This document shows, in pieces, positions 20,393 through 31,845 of a stretch of DNA of 33,919 nt (position 1 is the stretch's first letter; each line of letters starts with the position of its first letter). Both the position numbers and the translations under genes were made by a program. The DNA is from Priapulus caudatus (lineage: Eukaryota; Priapulida; Priapulimorpha; Priapulimorphida; Priapulidae). The DNA lies in assembly GCF_000485595.1 (NCBI RefSeq), contig NW_014577305.1, forward strand, positions 99,154-133,072. Direction: 5' to 3'. Under the pieces are notes generated by a model. It made no database searches. It had not been told where the DNA came from and was given only the letters and a program-made list of their open reading frames with translations.

Positions 20393-23300
20393 GCATGCAC
20401 GCACACGCGCCCGAGCATACACGCACACGCGCCCGAGCATACACGCACACGCGCCCGAGCATACACGCACACGCGCCCGAGCATACACGCCATACGCGCC
20501 CCTAACATATAGGGCCCTACACTACGACACGCGCCGCAGCATGTACGCCACACGCGCCCGAGCATACGCACGACACGCGCCGAGCGTACACGCACACTGC
20601 TGCCCGAGCACTGCACGCACACGCACACGGCGCCGAGCATACACGCACACGCGCCCGCCATACACGCACACCGCGCCCGCAGCATTAACCACAACGAACA
20701 CGCGTCCGAGCATTTTACACGCACACGCGCCCGACCATACCACGCACACGCGCCCGAGCCATACACGCATCACAGCGCCGAGCATACACACACACACGGC
20801 CGACCATACACGCACACGCGCCGAGCATGCCAGGCACAACCTTCGCGCGAGCACTACACGCACACGCTCCGCCCGCAAGCATAACCACGCCACACGCGCC
20901 CCGAGCATCACACGCCACACGTTGCCGAGCATACACGCCACACGCGCCCGACCATACACGACACACGCGCCTGAGCATACACGCCAACACGCACACGCGC
21001 CCGAGCATACACGCACACTGCGCCCGACCATTACACGCACACCGCGCCCGCAGCATACACACCCACCGCGCCCCCGCACCATACACGCACACGCGCCCGA
21101 GCATGCACGCAAACGCGCGCCGAGCATACACGCACACGCGCCGACCATACACGCCACTACGCGCCCGAGCACATGCACCCACACGCGCCCCGAGCATACA
21201 CGCACACGTGCCCGACCCATACACGCACACGCGCCCGTTACCATACACGCACACAGCGCCCCGACATACACGCACACGCCGCCCGAGCATACACGCCACA
21301 CGCCTGCCCGACTACACGCCACACGCGCACGAGCGATACACGCACACGGGCACCGCCAGACATACACGCACACGCGCCAGCATACACGCACACGTGCCGA
21401 GAAACACACGCGCCCAGACCATATGCACGCCCGACACCACGCACACGCGGCCGAGCACATGTCGCCACCTGGCGCCGAGCGCATACACCACACGCGCCGA
21501 GGATTAACACGCACACGTGCCGAGCATGCACGCACACCTCCACGCAACACGCACACGCGCCGAGCATACACGCACACGCCGCGACCATACACGCACACGC
21601 GCCCGACCATACACGAACACCCTCGCCATCAGCATCACGCTGCCGACCATACACCACACGCGCCGAGGCATAGCACACGCACACGCGCCGAGCCATCACA
21701 CACCACACGCCCGCGCACCATACACGCACAAGCCCTAGCATGCACGCCACACACGCCCACACACGCACCGCGCCCGAGCCATACACCGCACACGCGCCCG
21801 ACTCATACACGCACACTCGCCGAGCATACAGCGCCACACGCGCCCGACCATACACGCACACGCGCCCGAGCAGTACACGCCACACGCAACACGCGCCCGA
21901 GCATATCACGCACACGCGCCCGACCATACACGCCACACGCGCCGAGCATGCACGGCACACGCACACGCTGCCGCCGACCATACACGCACACGCTGCCGTA
22001 CCATAACACGCACACGTCGCCCGACCATACACGCACACGCGCCCGAGCCATACACGCCACACGCGCCCGACCATACACGCACACGTGCCCGACCATGACA
22101 ACGCCATGCCCGACGCATCCGACACGCGCCGACGCATACACGCCACACGCCACCGCCCGAGCCATACACGCACAGCAACGCGCCCGACCATACACGCACA
22201 ACGTGCCCGACCATACACGCACACGTACGCCGCAGCATACAACGCACACCGTCGCCCGAGTCATACACGCACACGCTGCCCGAGCATACGCACACCCGCA
22301 TACACGCAGCACACGCGCGCCGACCCGATACCGCACACTGTGCCACGACCATACAACGCACACGTGGACCCGACCATACACGCACACTGCCGCCCGAGCA
22401 TACACGCACACGCGGCGCCGACCGATTACACGCACACGTGCCGACCATACACGCAGCACGTGCCGACCATACAGCGCCACACGCGCCGCGAGGCATTACA
22501 CGCACACGCACACGCGCGCCGCCATACACGCACACGTGCCCGACCATACACGCCACACGTGGCCCGACCATACCGCACACGCGCCGAGCATACACGCCAC
22601 ACGTGCCCGACCATACACGCGCACACCGCCGCGAGCATTACACGTGCACGCGCCCGAGCATGTACGCCACACGCGCCGAGCCATACACGCACACCGCCGC
22701 GACCATACACGGCACACGCGCACCGAGCATACACGCACACGCGCCCGAGCATTGCACGCACCGCACAACGCCCGCCCCAGCATACACGACACACGCGCCC
22801 GAGAATACACGCGATACGCGCGCGGATACACGCACACGCGCCCGAGCATGGCACGCCACACGGCACACGCGGCCCGAGCATACACGCACACGCGCCCGAC
22901 CATACACGCACCACGCGCCGAGTACACGTGCACGCGCCCGAGCATACACGCACACGCACACGCGGGCACCGACCATACACCGCACACGCCGCCCGACCAA
23001 TCCACCGCACACGTGCTTCGACCATAACACGCCACACGCGCCCGAGCATACACCGCACACGCCACACGCCGCCGCGACCATTACACCACACACCGCGCCC
23101 GGACCCATACACGCACACGCGCCCGACCATACACGCACACACGCCGCCCCGCACCATACACGCACACCGTCCCCCTCCGCGCCGCACCATACACGCACAC
23201 CGCGCCCGACCATACACGCACACGCGCCCAGACATACACGACTACAGCCGCCAACACTGCCGCCCAGCATTACACGCACACGCGCCGAACCATACACGCA

Positions 23301-24127
23301 CACGTGCCCGACCATACACGCACACCGTGCCCCGACCATACACGCACACCGCGCCCGAGCATACTTTTTACGCACACGCCACACTGCGCTCCGACCATAC
23401 AGCCACACCTGCCCGACCATACACGCACACCGTGTCCCGACCATACACGCACACGCGACCGAGCATACACGCACACGCACACGCGCCCGCACCATACACG
23501 CACACGTGCCCGACCATCACGCACACGTGCCCGCACCATACACGCACACGACGCGCTCGAGCATACACGCACACCGTGCCCGACCACCATACACGCACAC
23601 GGCCCGAGCATAACACGCCACACCGTGCCCGACCATACCATCGCACACCGCGCCGAGCATCACAGACGTGCCCCGACCATTAGCACGCACACGCGCCCAC
23701 CATACACGCCACGCGCCGACCGAGCATACACGCACACGTGCCGAGCATACACACACACGTGACCCGGACCATACACGCACACTGCGCACGCAGCATACAC
23801 GCAACACGCGCGCCCGACCATACACGCACACGCGCCCGTAGCCATACACGCCAGCAGCGCACCACGACCATACACGCATACGCCGCACGAGCATACACGC
23901 ACACGGCCGCCGCACCATACACGCACACGCGCCGAGCATACACGCCACACGCGCACCGACCATACACGCACACGTGCCGAGCATACACCCACACGTGCCC
24001 GACCATACACGCCACCGTGCCCGACCATACACGGCACCACGCGCACGAGCATACACGCCACACGGCCACCGACCATACCGCAACACGCGCCCGAGCATAC
24101 ACGCACACGCGCCCGAGCATGCACGCC
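20393..24127. repeat. 22-bp satellite array (~3.7 kb, roughly 165-170 units)
   Basis: The unit is about 22 bp and can be written GAGCATACACGCACAC plus GCGCCC. Both ends of the array have perfect units and a CATGCACGC boundary variant (left near 20393, right near 24118). Internally the units differ by many single-base indels and by a G/C change (GAGCAT versus GACCAT) and GCG/GTG change. The consensus has no stop codon in any of the six frames. Reading frames of up to 878 codons (20391-23027, plus) therefore arise automatically and should not be taken as genes. Most of each unit is alternating purine-pyrimidine. A TTTTT insertion at about 23365 is the largest odd interruption that I noticed. 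Confidence 0.97.
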
Positions 24128-24528
24128 TAAAGACCGCACGTATAGAAACGCTTAGGTGCTTACGTGAATGCGTACCCGCATCCGTGTGCGTGCGTGCGCG
24201 CGCGTATGTGTGCAAATATCCACACACGCGCCTTCGTGCATTCACAAATGAATATAATTACCTGTCATGTCGTTTGGCATTAGCTACATGATGATTCTAA
24301 TTAACGCTGAAGGTGCTATATGCAAAAAAATGCCACAGCCACTCTGTATGCACCATCACAATCGTCATTCGTTTTATGAAATGTCGCTCCTTTTCAACGA
24401 GAATTGGCATCATGATGATTATATTGTTTCTGGCTGCGTTGCGGACCTTTAGCTGACCAGATGAGGACCTTATACTAGTTCCACTGGCCTGTCCACCGGG
24501 GCGCGCTTCACAAACATCCGTTCGCTAT
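24128..24528. other. Unassigned DNA between two arrays
   Basis: A short GCGTGCGTGCGCGCGC run lies near 24187-24205. No gene is recognised in the rest. Confidence 0.4.
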
Positions 24529-24855
24529 TTCTTACTATTAATATTACTATTACTATTACTATTACTATTATTATTACTATTACTATTACTATTACTATTA
24601 ATATTACTATTACTGATTGACTATTACTATTACTATTACTGTTACTATACTATTACTATACTATTACTATTTACTATACTATTACTATTACTATTACTAT
24701 TACTATTACTATTACTATTACTATTACTATTACAGTATTACTATTACTGTTACTATTACCATTACCGATATACCATATTACTTTTACTTATGGTAATATT
24801 ACTATTACTATTACTATTACTATTACTATTACTATTACTATTACTATTACAGTCC
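24529..24855. repeat. ATTACT hexanucleotide repeat
   Basis: Tandem ATTACT units, with TATTACTA variants and small indels, interrupted near 24765-24790 by a diverged ACCGATATACC stretch. Confidence 0.95.
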
Positions 24856-24860
24856 TATTA

Positions 24861-25325
24861 CTGCATGCCTACCTGCTTCTCGCTGTGTTTCTCATGCGCT
24901 ATTAAGTCGAGTTGCTTTTGTTGGCTGCTGACTATTCCTTCATTAGTTAGGAGGTGACTGAGGGCATCGTGTGCTTTCGTATCTCGCCGCGTCTGCTCTG
25001 AGCAACGGTCTGCTTCTGATAACATCTGCTTGTCCGGGCATTTGATCGCCTTCTTCTTCATCGGCCTGCGACCGCTGGTCGTGAGCTCTGCCTGGCAGGG
25101 AACCTTTCTCTCCGTCCAGTTGCGGGGTCCGAGCAAGCAGTGGTCGGGAGGTGATGTTCGTCTCTCTCCTCCACATGGCCTGCTTCTTGCCGTGATATCT
25201 CCCCATTGTATCCATTGCCTTTTCTGCGTTGAATCTGTCGCAACTCGATTTTATATGGAGTGCACCCGAATGTACAAATTGCTCTCATAGCCCTCTGCTT
25301 GTCCCAGTTTCTCTTGTCGGTGACA
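24861..25325 (-). other. Possible unrecognised exon or gene remnant
   Basis: This segment is more GC-rich than its surroundings and is open for 76-92 codons in each of three minus-strand frames. Two frames look protein-like: one (24858-25136) is Lys/Glu/Gln-rich with a helical segment ending HEKHSEKQ, followed by a GT that would make an AAGCAG|GTAGGC donor at 24869/24868. The other (24943-25215) ends in an acidic stretch. If one indel joins them, a single longer frame would exist. I recognise no family, and no acceptor can be fixed. It could equally be chance openness. Confidence 0.25.
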
Positions 25326-27837
25326 TTCTGCGTGGGCGATCACGGCTGGTGGATCGCGCTCCTCACAAATAACAATAATTAGTATAGCATATAATAATAA
25401 GCAGCATCACAAAGGGTTGTGAAAACATCCATCAGTTACTGCTAACCCTACCGAGGCGTGCTGTCAGGAATGACCGCATGTTCTTGTTCTAGTCGTGAGC
25501 GGATGTGGTGTCCTAGCTGTTAGTCGATTAGCGGTCATTCGTCGTTAGTGTACAGGATTACCTGAACACGGAATTCATTGTTTCGGTTGCCAGGTGTGCC
25601 GCTCCCCCTTCATTCTGAAGGGTTGAGTACAAAGTACGGCAGAAACATCGGACATGCCGCGAGCAATTCCGCCCGAAATGCCGAGTTTAATCACATGTTG
25701 GATTAAAATCCGGTGTCACCAGACTAGACGCACGAGAGAAACCACACGTACACAATAAACTACGGACGGGCCATCAGCGCGCAATGTAGTAATTAGTACG
25801 AGTACACAAAGCCAGTACACAACGATAAGGTATTCAAAAACTTTCCCAAGTCCAGTTATGAGAACACTCGAAGATGTGAGGTGACAATTTTACAACATAA
25901 CCGCCGACTGCTTGTTGACCGTGTAAAACAGACTAGCTTATATTCAAAACCGCGGCACTGACTTCCTCCCGTTATGTCTATGACGCAATTCATTCCCAGA
26001 TAAAAAGGCATTGTAATAAGAAGTGACTTGTAGACTGATTGTCTGATCGCTGAAAAGGATATATAATAGGGTTTCCTGCGGCTGCTGTTCCTGATTAGTG
26101 TGCATGTTGCTTGCGTGATTGCATGTTATGGCACCGTTTTATTTCTTGATTTTTTTAATTATATGAACTCGCAAAATTCAACCGACATCCCGCACAAACT
26201 TTATAAAACTGGTTACAATCGGAATACATCGAAGAACAGCAAGCACGTAAATTAAAACTGTCTTCCTACATGCTGTTTAATTGTATATTAATATTAGGTA
26301 AGAATAACCGAGTTCTTTTAAACTGTACTTACCATATCTAGAAAATAAAATATAAACAGATATTGTCTTTATAAATTTGTCTCTTTTTAAAAATTAATTA
26401 TAAATACATGACACTGCTTCAATTTTACAAGTGCGATCTAAACACTATAATTACTAATAATAATCATTTTTAATATAAAAAAGCGTTCATTACACTGTTC
26501 GCGAAAAGTGCACAAATTTGTTTCTCACTCAATCACATTTAAATGCATAATGCATTCAGCGGTCCGGCCGTTCCCTTATCCTGAGTAAAATTTAAATCAA
26601 TCAAATTCAAGCTATAAATCAATGAAAGCCACCTCATTAATGCGTGCTAAAGTTAATCTGAATGTTGTATGTCTAATGATGGCCGTAGTAATTCATGAAG
26701 CTGACTGTCTTGCGAATTATTGCTTCCAGTGCTTTTAACCATTATATCACGCTTCTTAGCATACATAACCGCTATATGCGCGGGCCTAATGTAGTAGGCA
26801 ATAAAGCTTTTCTATGGCAGATGGCGCCTGATTAGAGCATCCAATTTTGAAAAAAATACTTAAAGTAACCAGTTCAAACCCTTTCTAAACACATCAACTG
26901 TTTGCGTGAATGCCGCGTTGCGGCAAACGACAACACGGATTAACAATGGTTCGGTGGCCAGATGATAACAGATTCCGTTAACAGCACTCATTTGAATTTT
27001 AACGAGAAAATGTTAGGCACCACTTCACTGAAAGCAGCAAACTGACTACAAATAGGACACGAATCGGAGCGATGTTACAGGTTGGTGACTGCCATACATT
27101 CATCATGATCTGAGCCCTGTACTTTGCTAAAGCGTGGGAGGCAGGTGTTCACAATGTAATCTCTATTGCACGATTCTTTTATGTAATCTGAAACTATTCG
27201 TCATCATTCATCGTCTCCTCCGCTGCTTAGTTCACCACGTTTCTCAGTCAAACAGATATTTTTATAGATGACTAGTCTGTAAGACGGGTGATGAAAAGAC
27301 AGACGATAAGCTAAGGTTTTTTTTTGTACCGAGATTACTGCTTCAGAATTCAAGTGGAGCAGTCTTCGCATCGTGTTGAGCATTCCTGCATGCAGAGACA
27401 ACCCGAATGTTTTGCGATTACAAATTGAATAAAACTTTGCTTCCTCCGAGCGCCGTGGGCAGCTCGGGTTTCTGTGATCAAAATTCAGGGCGCGAATCGC
27501 TTGTCGACTTAGAAGAGAAATGACCCGGCCAATGCAGCATGCGCGCCCATCTATTGCTTGTCTGCTAAAGCAGACGGACGTGACGTGCAGCGCTATGAGA
27601 CGATACACGCGCCTGCGGACACGCGACAGACTCAGCTGCTGATGAGAAAGCTCGAATGATTATTGTCATTTTGTGCGCTTCCAGAATATCGACGCATTTC
27701 CACTCATTAACGACACGTGTTTCCCAGCACACGCGCGCACGCAGCCGACAGCAGGGGAGAGCGCGGATGTACGAGTATACTCACCCGGGGAGCGACCAAC
27801 ATTACTCATACAGATAATACTAACCGGAGTAATACGA
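25326..27837. other. Unassigned AT-rich DNA
   Basis: About 2.5 kb with no recognisable gene. The longest frame is 134 codons on the minus strand (27608 to 27204), ending in an acidic SSGGDDE tail but with no domain I know. It is most likely fortuitous. Confidence 0.4.
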
Positions 27838-27980
27838 TATATATATTATATATATCAGGAGAAAATAATATTATGATATATACAATATTATAAATAACGA
27901 AATAACTAAATAAATAACTAGATAACTAAATAAATAAATAAATATATATATATATATAATTATATATGTATATATATACA
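27838..27980. repeat. AT-rich low-complexity tract
   Basis: TATATA runs and AAATAACTA/AAATAAATA motifs. Near 27857 there is a TATCAGGAGAAAATAATA segment that resembles one arm of the hairpin family in this window, but I find no partner arm. Confidence 0.8.
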
Positions 27981-27986
27981 CATATA

Positions 27987-28030
27987 AGCAGGAGTGAATA
28001 AACACAAATTTGTTTTTATTTACTCCTGAT
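27987..28030. repeat. 44-bp near-perfect palindrome of the hairpin family
   Basis: The 22 bases at 27987-28008 (AGCAGGAGTGAATAAACAC...) pair with 28009-28030 at 19 of 22 positions, with no loop. The right arm read in reverse gives ATCAGGAGTAAATAA, the family motif. A solitary related arm, TATTATTCACTCTTGCTAT, lies at about 28108-28126. Confidence 0.75.
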
Positions 28031-28860
28031 ATAATGTATCATATATTATAATATACAACAATATATTATCTAATATGATATAATACTAGTAATATTACCA
28101 ATATCCTATTATTCACTCTTGCTATTACATTACAATTGATAACAATAATCTTGCACATATAAGGTCGATTAGTACGATATAATGACAGGAATTTACAACA
28201 CCTCACGGCTGTGGAATAATCGTATGGCGTATCTTTTATTCATTGCGGTTTTTTCCAAAATACTATAGAAATCATTATCATAATCGAAACTTGCACCTTG
28301 CATCAACTGATACCGTTATGAGAATGCACAATTTGCAGTTTCCTATAACCGAAGCTTTTTTATTCGTGCGCGTATAGCTATAGCTCGTTATTCGAGAAAT
28401 CTCACGTATAGGCCCATTTCCACAGCTGCGGTGTTAATTAACGTACACGTAGCAACTCGCCTAGTGCATGTATACTGATTTACTTCTCTCTGTATGCGCT
28501 ATATTCGCGTTGCTACATTTTCTATGAGAGATTACGGTGAACTAGACGTCTGTTCACACGTTCGGGCGTGCGCATGACTTACAAACGTTCATTACCCAGA
28601 TTGTTCTGATCATTATTACACCATAGCGTAAATAGCGTGTTACCTGTAGAAATACTACACTTTTCGATGTAACTGTATGCCATATTTGACTGAAACCGAC
28701 AGAGCGAGGCCTGTTTTCGGTAGATGATACGCTTCACATTTAACAACACGAAAACATGGCCGCCATTTGAGACATATAAGAGTAGATCGAGTAACACTGT
28801 AATTTAGTAGCATTGTTATTGTTTTCATGCATTTTTAAATGATACAGCAGGTGTTGCTAG
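28031..28860. other. Unassigned AT-rich DNA
   Basis: No gene or RNA is recognised. A half-copy of the hairpin family lies near 28108. Confidence 0.4.
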
Positions 28861-28900
28861 ACACACGCGCACACACGCACACGCGCGCGCGCACGCACGC

Positions 28901-28949
<49 letters not shown>

Positions 28950-28950
28950 C
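28861..28950. repeat. ACGC tetranucleotide repeat
   Basis: CA/CG dinucleotides lead into at least ten perfect ACGC units ending at 28950. Confidence 0.97.
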
Positions 28951-28984
28951 AGCGGTGTCATTAGCGGACTCACACACACATTAT

Positions 28985-29035
28985 ATCAAGAGCTAATAAT
29001 ATAATATAATGTAATAGGTATTATTAGCTCTTGAT
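28985..29035. repeat. Short hairpin with perfect 16-bp arms
   Basis: ATCAAGAGCTAATAAT (28985-29000) is the exact reverse complement of 29020-29035, with a 19-nt AT-rich loop. The arm matches the hairpin at 19011-19056. Confidence 0.87.
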
Positions 29036-29718
29036 TATATGTGCATGCTGCCTGCAGGACAAATATGCCATATACTACGTAATTTACACGTATAAAATTT
29101 CGACTTACGTCATATAGACGCTCTCAAATCCGTAAGCTTGCAGGCAACCGACACGCGCATCATGTATCACTGTGATGCGCCATTACTATGCCTACAGGGG
29201 CTACAACAACAATACGATAACTAAACAAATTACTCGTACTACTATAAATATAACAATCAATATTGGAGCTGCTTACAATCTCTATATACGTAATTTCGAC
29301 ACGTTGAATGACAAGGAAAGAGCTTATATAATTATCATTATGATAGCAAATGGCGAGAGCTGGGCAGCTAGAGAAATGGAGTGGATACAAATGAAATAGA
29401 ACATTGTGTTACAATATAATAACAAGTATCGATCACAATGTAACCAATGAAGAATCGTACTGCTTATGTAACATTAATGGATACATACAAATATATATGT
29501 TTGTATAATATATCTATGGTAACATCAACGTATGGTAACATAAACTAATTTTCAAGTTGAGAATGTGACGTCATTTGAGAAATATCATCGAAAAGTGCCA
29601 ATATGTATTTAATGACGTCCCATCGGCTTTGAAATTGAGTGGAAGTAATTACTGCACCAGTAATTAACTTCTGGTATAGATAGTTGGATGAATAAATTAC
29701 GGATATGTTGGATAGTAA
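29036..29718. other. Unassigned DNA
   Basis: No gene is recognised. Overlapping frames of about 75 codons occur on both strands near 29160-29400, without domain signatures. Confidence 0.4.
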
Positions 29719-30411
29719 GGATGGACGGACGGACAGACGGACGGATGGACGGACGGACGGCCGGATGGTACAGGACGGACGGAGACGGACGGACGGACGG
29801 ACGGGTCGGCAGACGGACGGACGGACGGTTAGATGGATGGATGGATGGTGGAATGGTATGAATGGACGGACGGACGGCACGACGGACGGAAGCCGTGACG
29901 GACGGAGGACGGGACGGAGACGTGACGGACGTGGACAGACGGACGGACGGATGGACAGATCGGACGGCACGGACAGCGTTTAGATTGATGGTTATGGGTA
30001 TGGATGTTTGATAGATGGATGGCATGGATTGATATGGACGGACGGACGGACGGGACGGACGGAGGACGGACGGGGACGGAACGGACGACGGACGGTATCG
30101 GTACGGACGACGGCGGGACGGACGGACGGACGGACGGACGGACGGACGGACGGACGGACGGACGCGGACGGAAGGACGGTGACGGCGGACGGACGGGGAT
30201 GGATGGATGGATGGATGAATGGACGGGATGGATGGACGGGATGGATGTGATGGATGGAATGGATGGTATGTATGATGGATGGATGGATGGATGGTATGGA
30301 TGGCTATGGTTCATGATGGATGGTATGGATGGATGGTATGGTATGGGTTTATGTGATAGATGGCCATTGGATGAATGGATGGATGGATGGATGGATGGAT
30401 GGATGGATAGA
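29719..30411. repeat. GGAC/GGAT tetranucleotide array
   Basis: About 690 bp. GGAC units dominate up to about 30200 and GGAT units after that, with single-base indels. The two unit types replacing each other along the array suggest expansion of a variant. The Arg-Pro-Ser and Ile-His-Pro-Ser frames on the minus strand (up to 209 codons) are artefacts. Confidence 0.96.
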
Positions 30412-30657
30412 TGAGTGTATGTAAAATTTACAGCAGAGGAACAATTGGATAAAAACATTCTTCGCTAGAGGATCCCAAGCTATAGTGAAATGAGCTGCAG
30501 TGCATCGAATGAGAGAAATCAGACTATGTGGAATTGGTTTTAGAAGCACAGCAATGAGCAGTGTTTGGCCCATGTCTCTTTCTCTCTTTTCCTTACTCTT
30601 TACACTTTTATTACACCTTTTTTACTTTGATTACTTTTTTATTACACTTTACACAGT
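30412..30657. other. Unassigned DNA left of the TIR element
   Basis: No gene is recognised. TTTTATTACAC occurs twice in similar form near 30606 and 30638. Confidence 0.4.
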
Positions 30658-31175
30658 CCCTCAGGTCCATACCGGAACATCCCGCTTTTTCCCATTTTGA
30701 GCAAATTGGATGTAAAGTTTTACGACATTTTTGACATTTTTTACGACCTTCAAGTGGCAAAATGGACCAACCCACAATCAAAAATGTTACAAGTTTCAAA
30801 CTTACCCTCATCATCTGTAGAATCTGTGTCACTGTCACTGTCAGTGTCTGTTGACTCTTCTTCATTCCCAGTAACATCTTGATGGTAATCTGGGTCATTC
30901 AAAGCATCAGAGTCACTGTTTTCTGCAATTAATTCTCGCAATTCTGCATCTGAGAAATATCTAGCCGCCATTTTGTTGGGATAGTCCACTTTATTTGCAT
31001 CTTATGGTTTTTATTCGCCAGTGAGAAGCCCAGTGGAATATTACTAATACTAGTGAGACATGAGACCCTACGGTTTAGTCCATTCTTCCACAAAATTATA
31101 CTACAATTACGCCACCTATCAAATAATAAAATCGAAAAGTGAAAAAAGCGGGATGTTCCACTATGTACCTGAGGG
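30658..31175 (-). mobile_element. Non-autonomous TIR DNA transposon carrying a transposase remnant
   Basis: The ends are 33-bp terminal inverted repeats, CCCTCAGGTCCATACCGG... at 30658-30690 and its inverse at 31143-31175, matching at 30 of 33 positions and sharing GGAACATCCCGCTTTTT. Inside, the minus strand has a start (30989 or 30971) encoding MAARYFSDAELRELIAENS followed by an acidic Asp/Ser/Thr/Glu-rich run, then a G|GTAAGT splice-donor-like site at 30806/30805. An acidic N-terminus is common in piggyBac-type transposases, and the CCC start of the TIR also fits. No TTAA duplication immediately flanks the TIR: TTAA lies five bases outside the right end, and TTAC sits at the matching place on the left. 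With only about 520 bp it lacks the catalytic domain and must be an internal-deletion derivative. Superfamily assignment is tentative. Confidence 0.75.
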
Positions 31176-31541
31176 GCTCATTAATTTTAACAGTAGATTA
31201 CTTTCGGACGATACTTTGATGTACCCAACTTTCAGCAGCTAATGCTGGATCAAATTCAACTTCAAATTCAAATTCAAATAATGTTTATTGCACGGATAAT
31301 CGCAGATCATACAGGCAAATACTGAAATAGGCTACAAACTACAATAAAACAAGTTCCTAGGCTAATAGTAATAAAAACGAGAGAAACGATGTGTCTTATA
31401 CTACTTAAACTTTGACATGACTGCATGACACATGTTACATCATAATACATGATAATATATTTTTGTATTTAACATAATTTAATGTTCATTTCTAACCAAA
31501 AACAACAACAATTCAAACTAGTATAATCATGTGAGTAGACT

Positions 31542-31644
31542 CCATAGAGTTGTATTAATATACAACTAATTTATAACTAGAGTATATTTATATACTAGAG
31601 TTGTATTAATATATAACTAAGGGGTCTAATATATAACTCTATGG
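31542..31644. mobile_element. 103-bp TIR element with 6-bp direct repeats
   Basis: CCATAGAGTT (31542-31551) is inverted exactly at 31635-31644, and both ends are flanked by TAGACT (31536-31541 and 31645-31650), a candidate target-site duplication. The interior is AT-rich with nested palindromes such as CTAGAGTATATTTATATAC. It appears to have inserted into the LINE 3' UTR. It has no coding capacity. Confidence 0.65.
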
Positions 31645-31845
31645 TAGACTCAGAGCTCTGGTAGACTATCGCGGTAAGTATCGCGTGGTATCGGTTGCCG
31701 CAGATAGTAACGTTTGGTATCGGAAACTGCAGGCGCCCTGAGTTCAGATGTAGGACTAGTAAAGCCCGACTGTTGGTCTAAACCTATCTGTATTTAGCTT
31801 GGGATATGTAGTGTGATTTAATTTATTATTTGTATATCTCACCAT

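Noticed and set aside
20391-23027. 878-codon plus-strand reading frame (and similar long frames on both strands)
   Set aside because: The 22-bp satellite unit lacks stops in all six frames, so the long frames are automatic. Composition is only His/Thr/Arg or Cys/Val/Arg.
20393-24127. CRISPR-like array
   Set aside because: The units abut directly without unique spacers, and this is a eukaryotic genome. It is a tandem satellite.
29545-30458. Pro-Ser-Ile-His repeat frames on the minus strand
   Set aside because: They are translations of the GGAC/GGAT tetranucleotide array.
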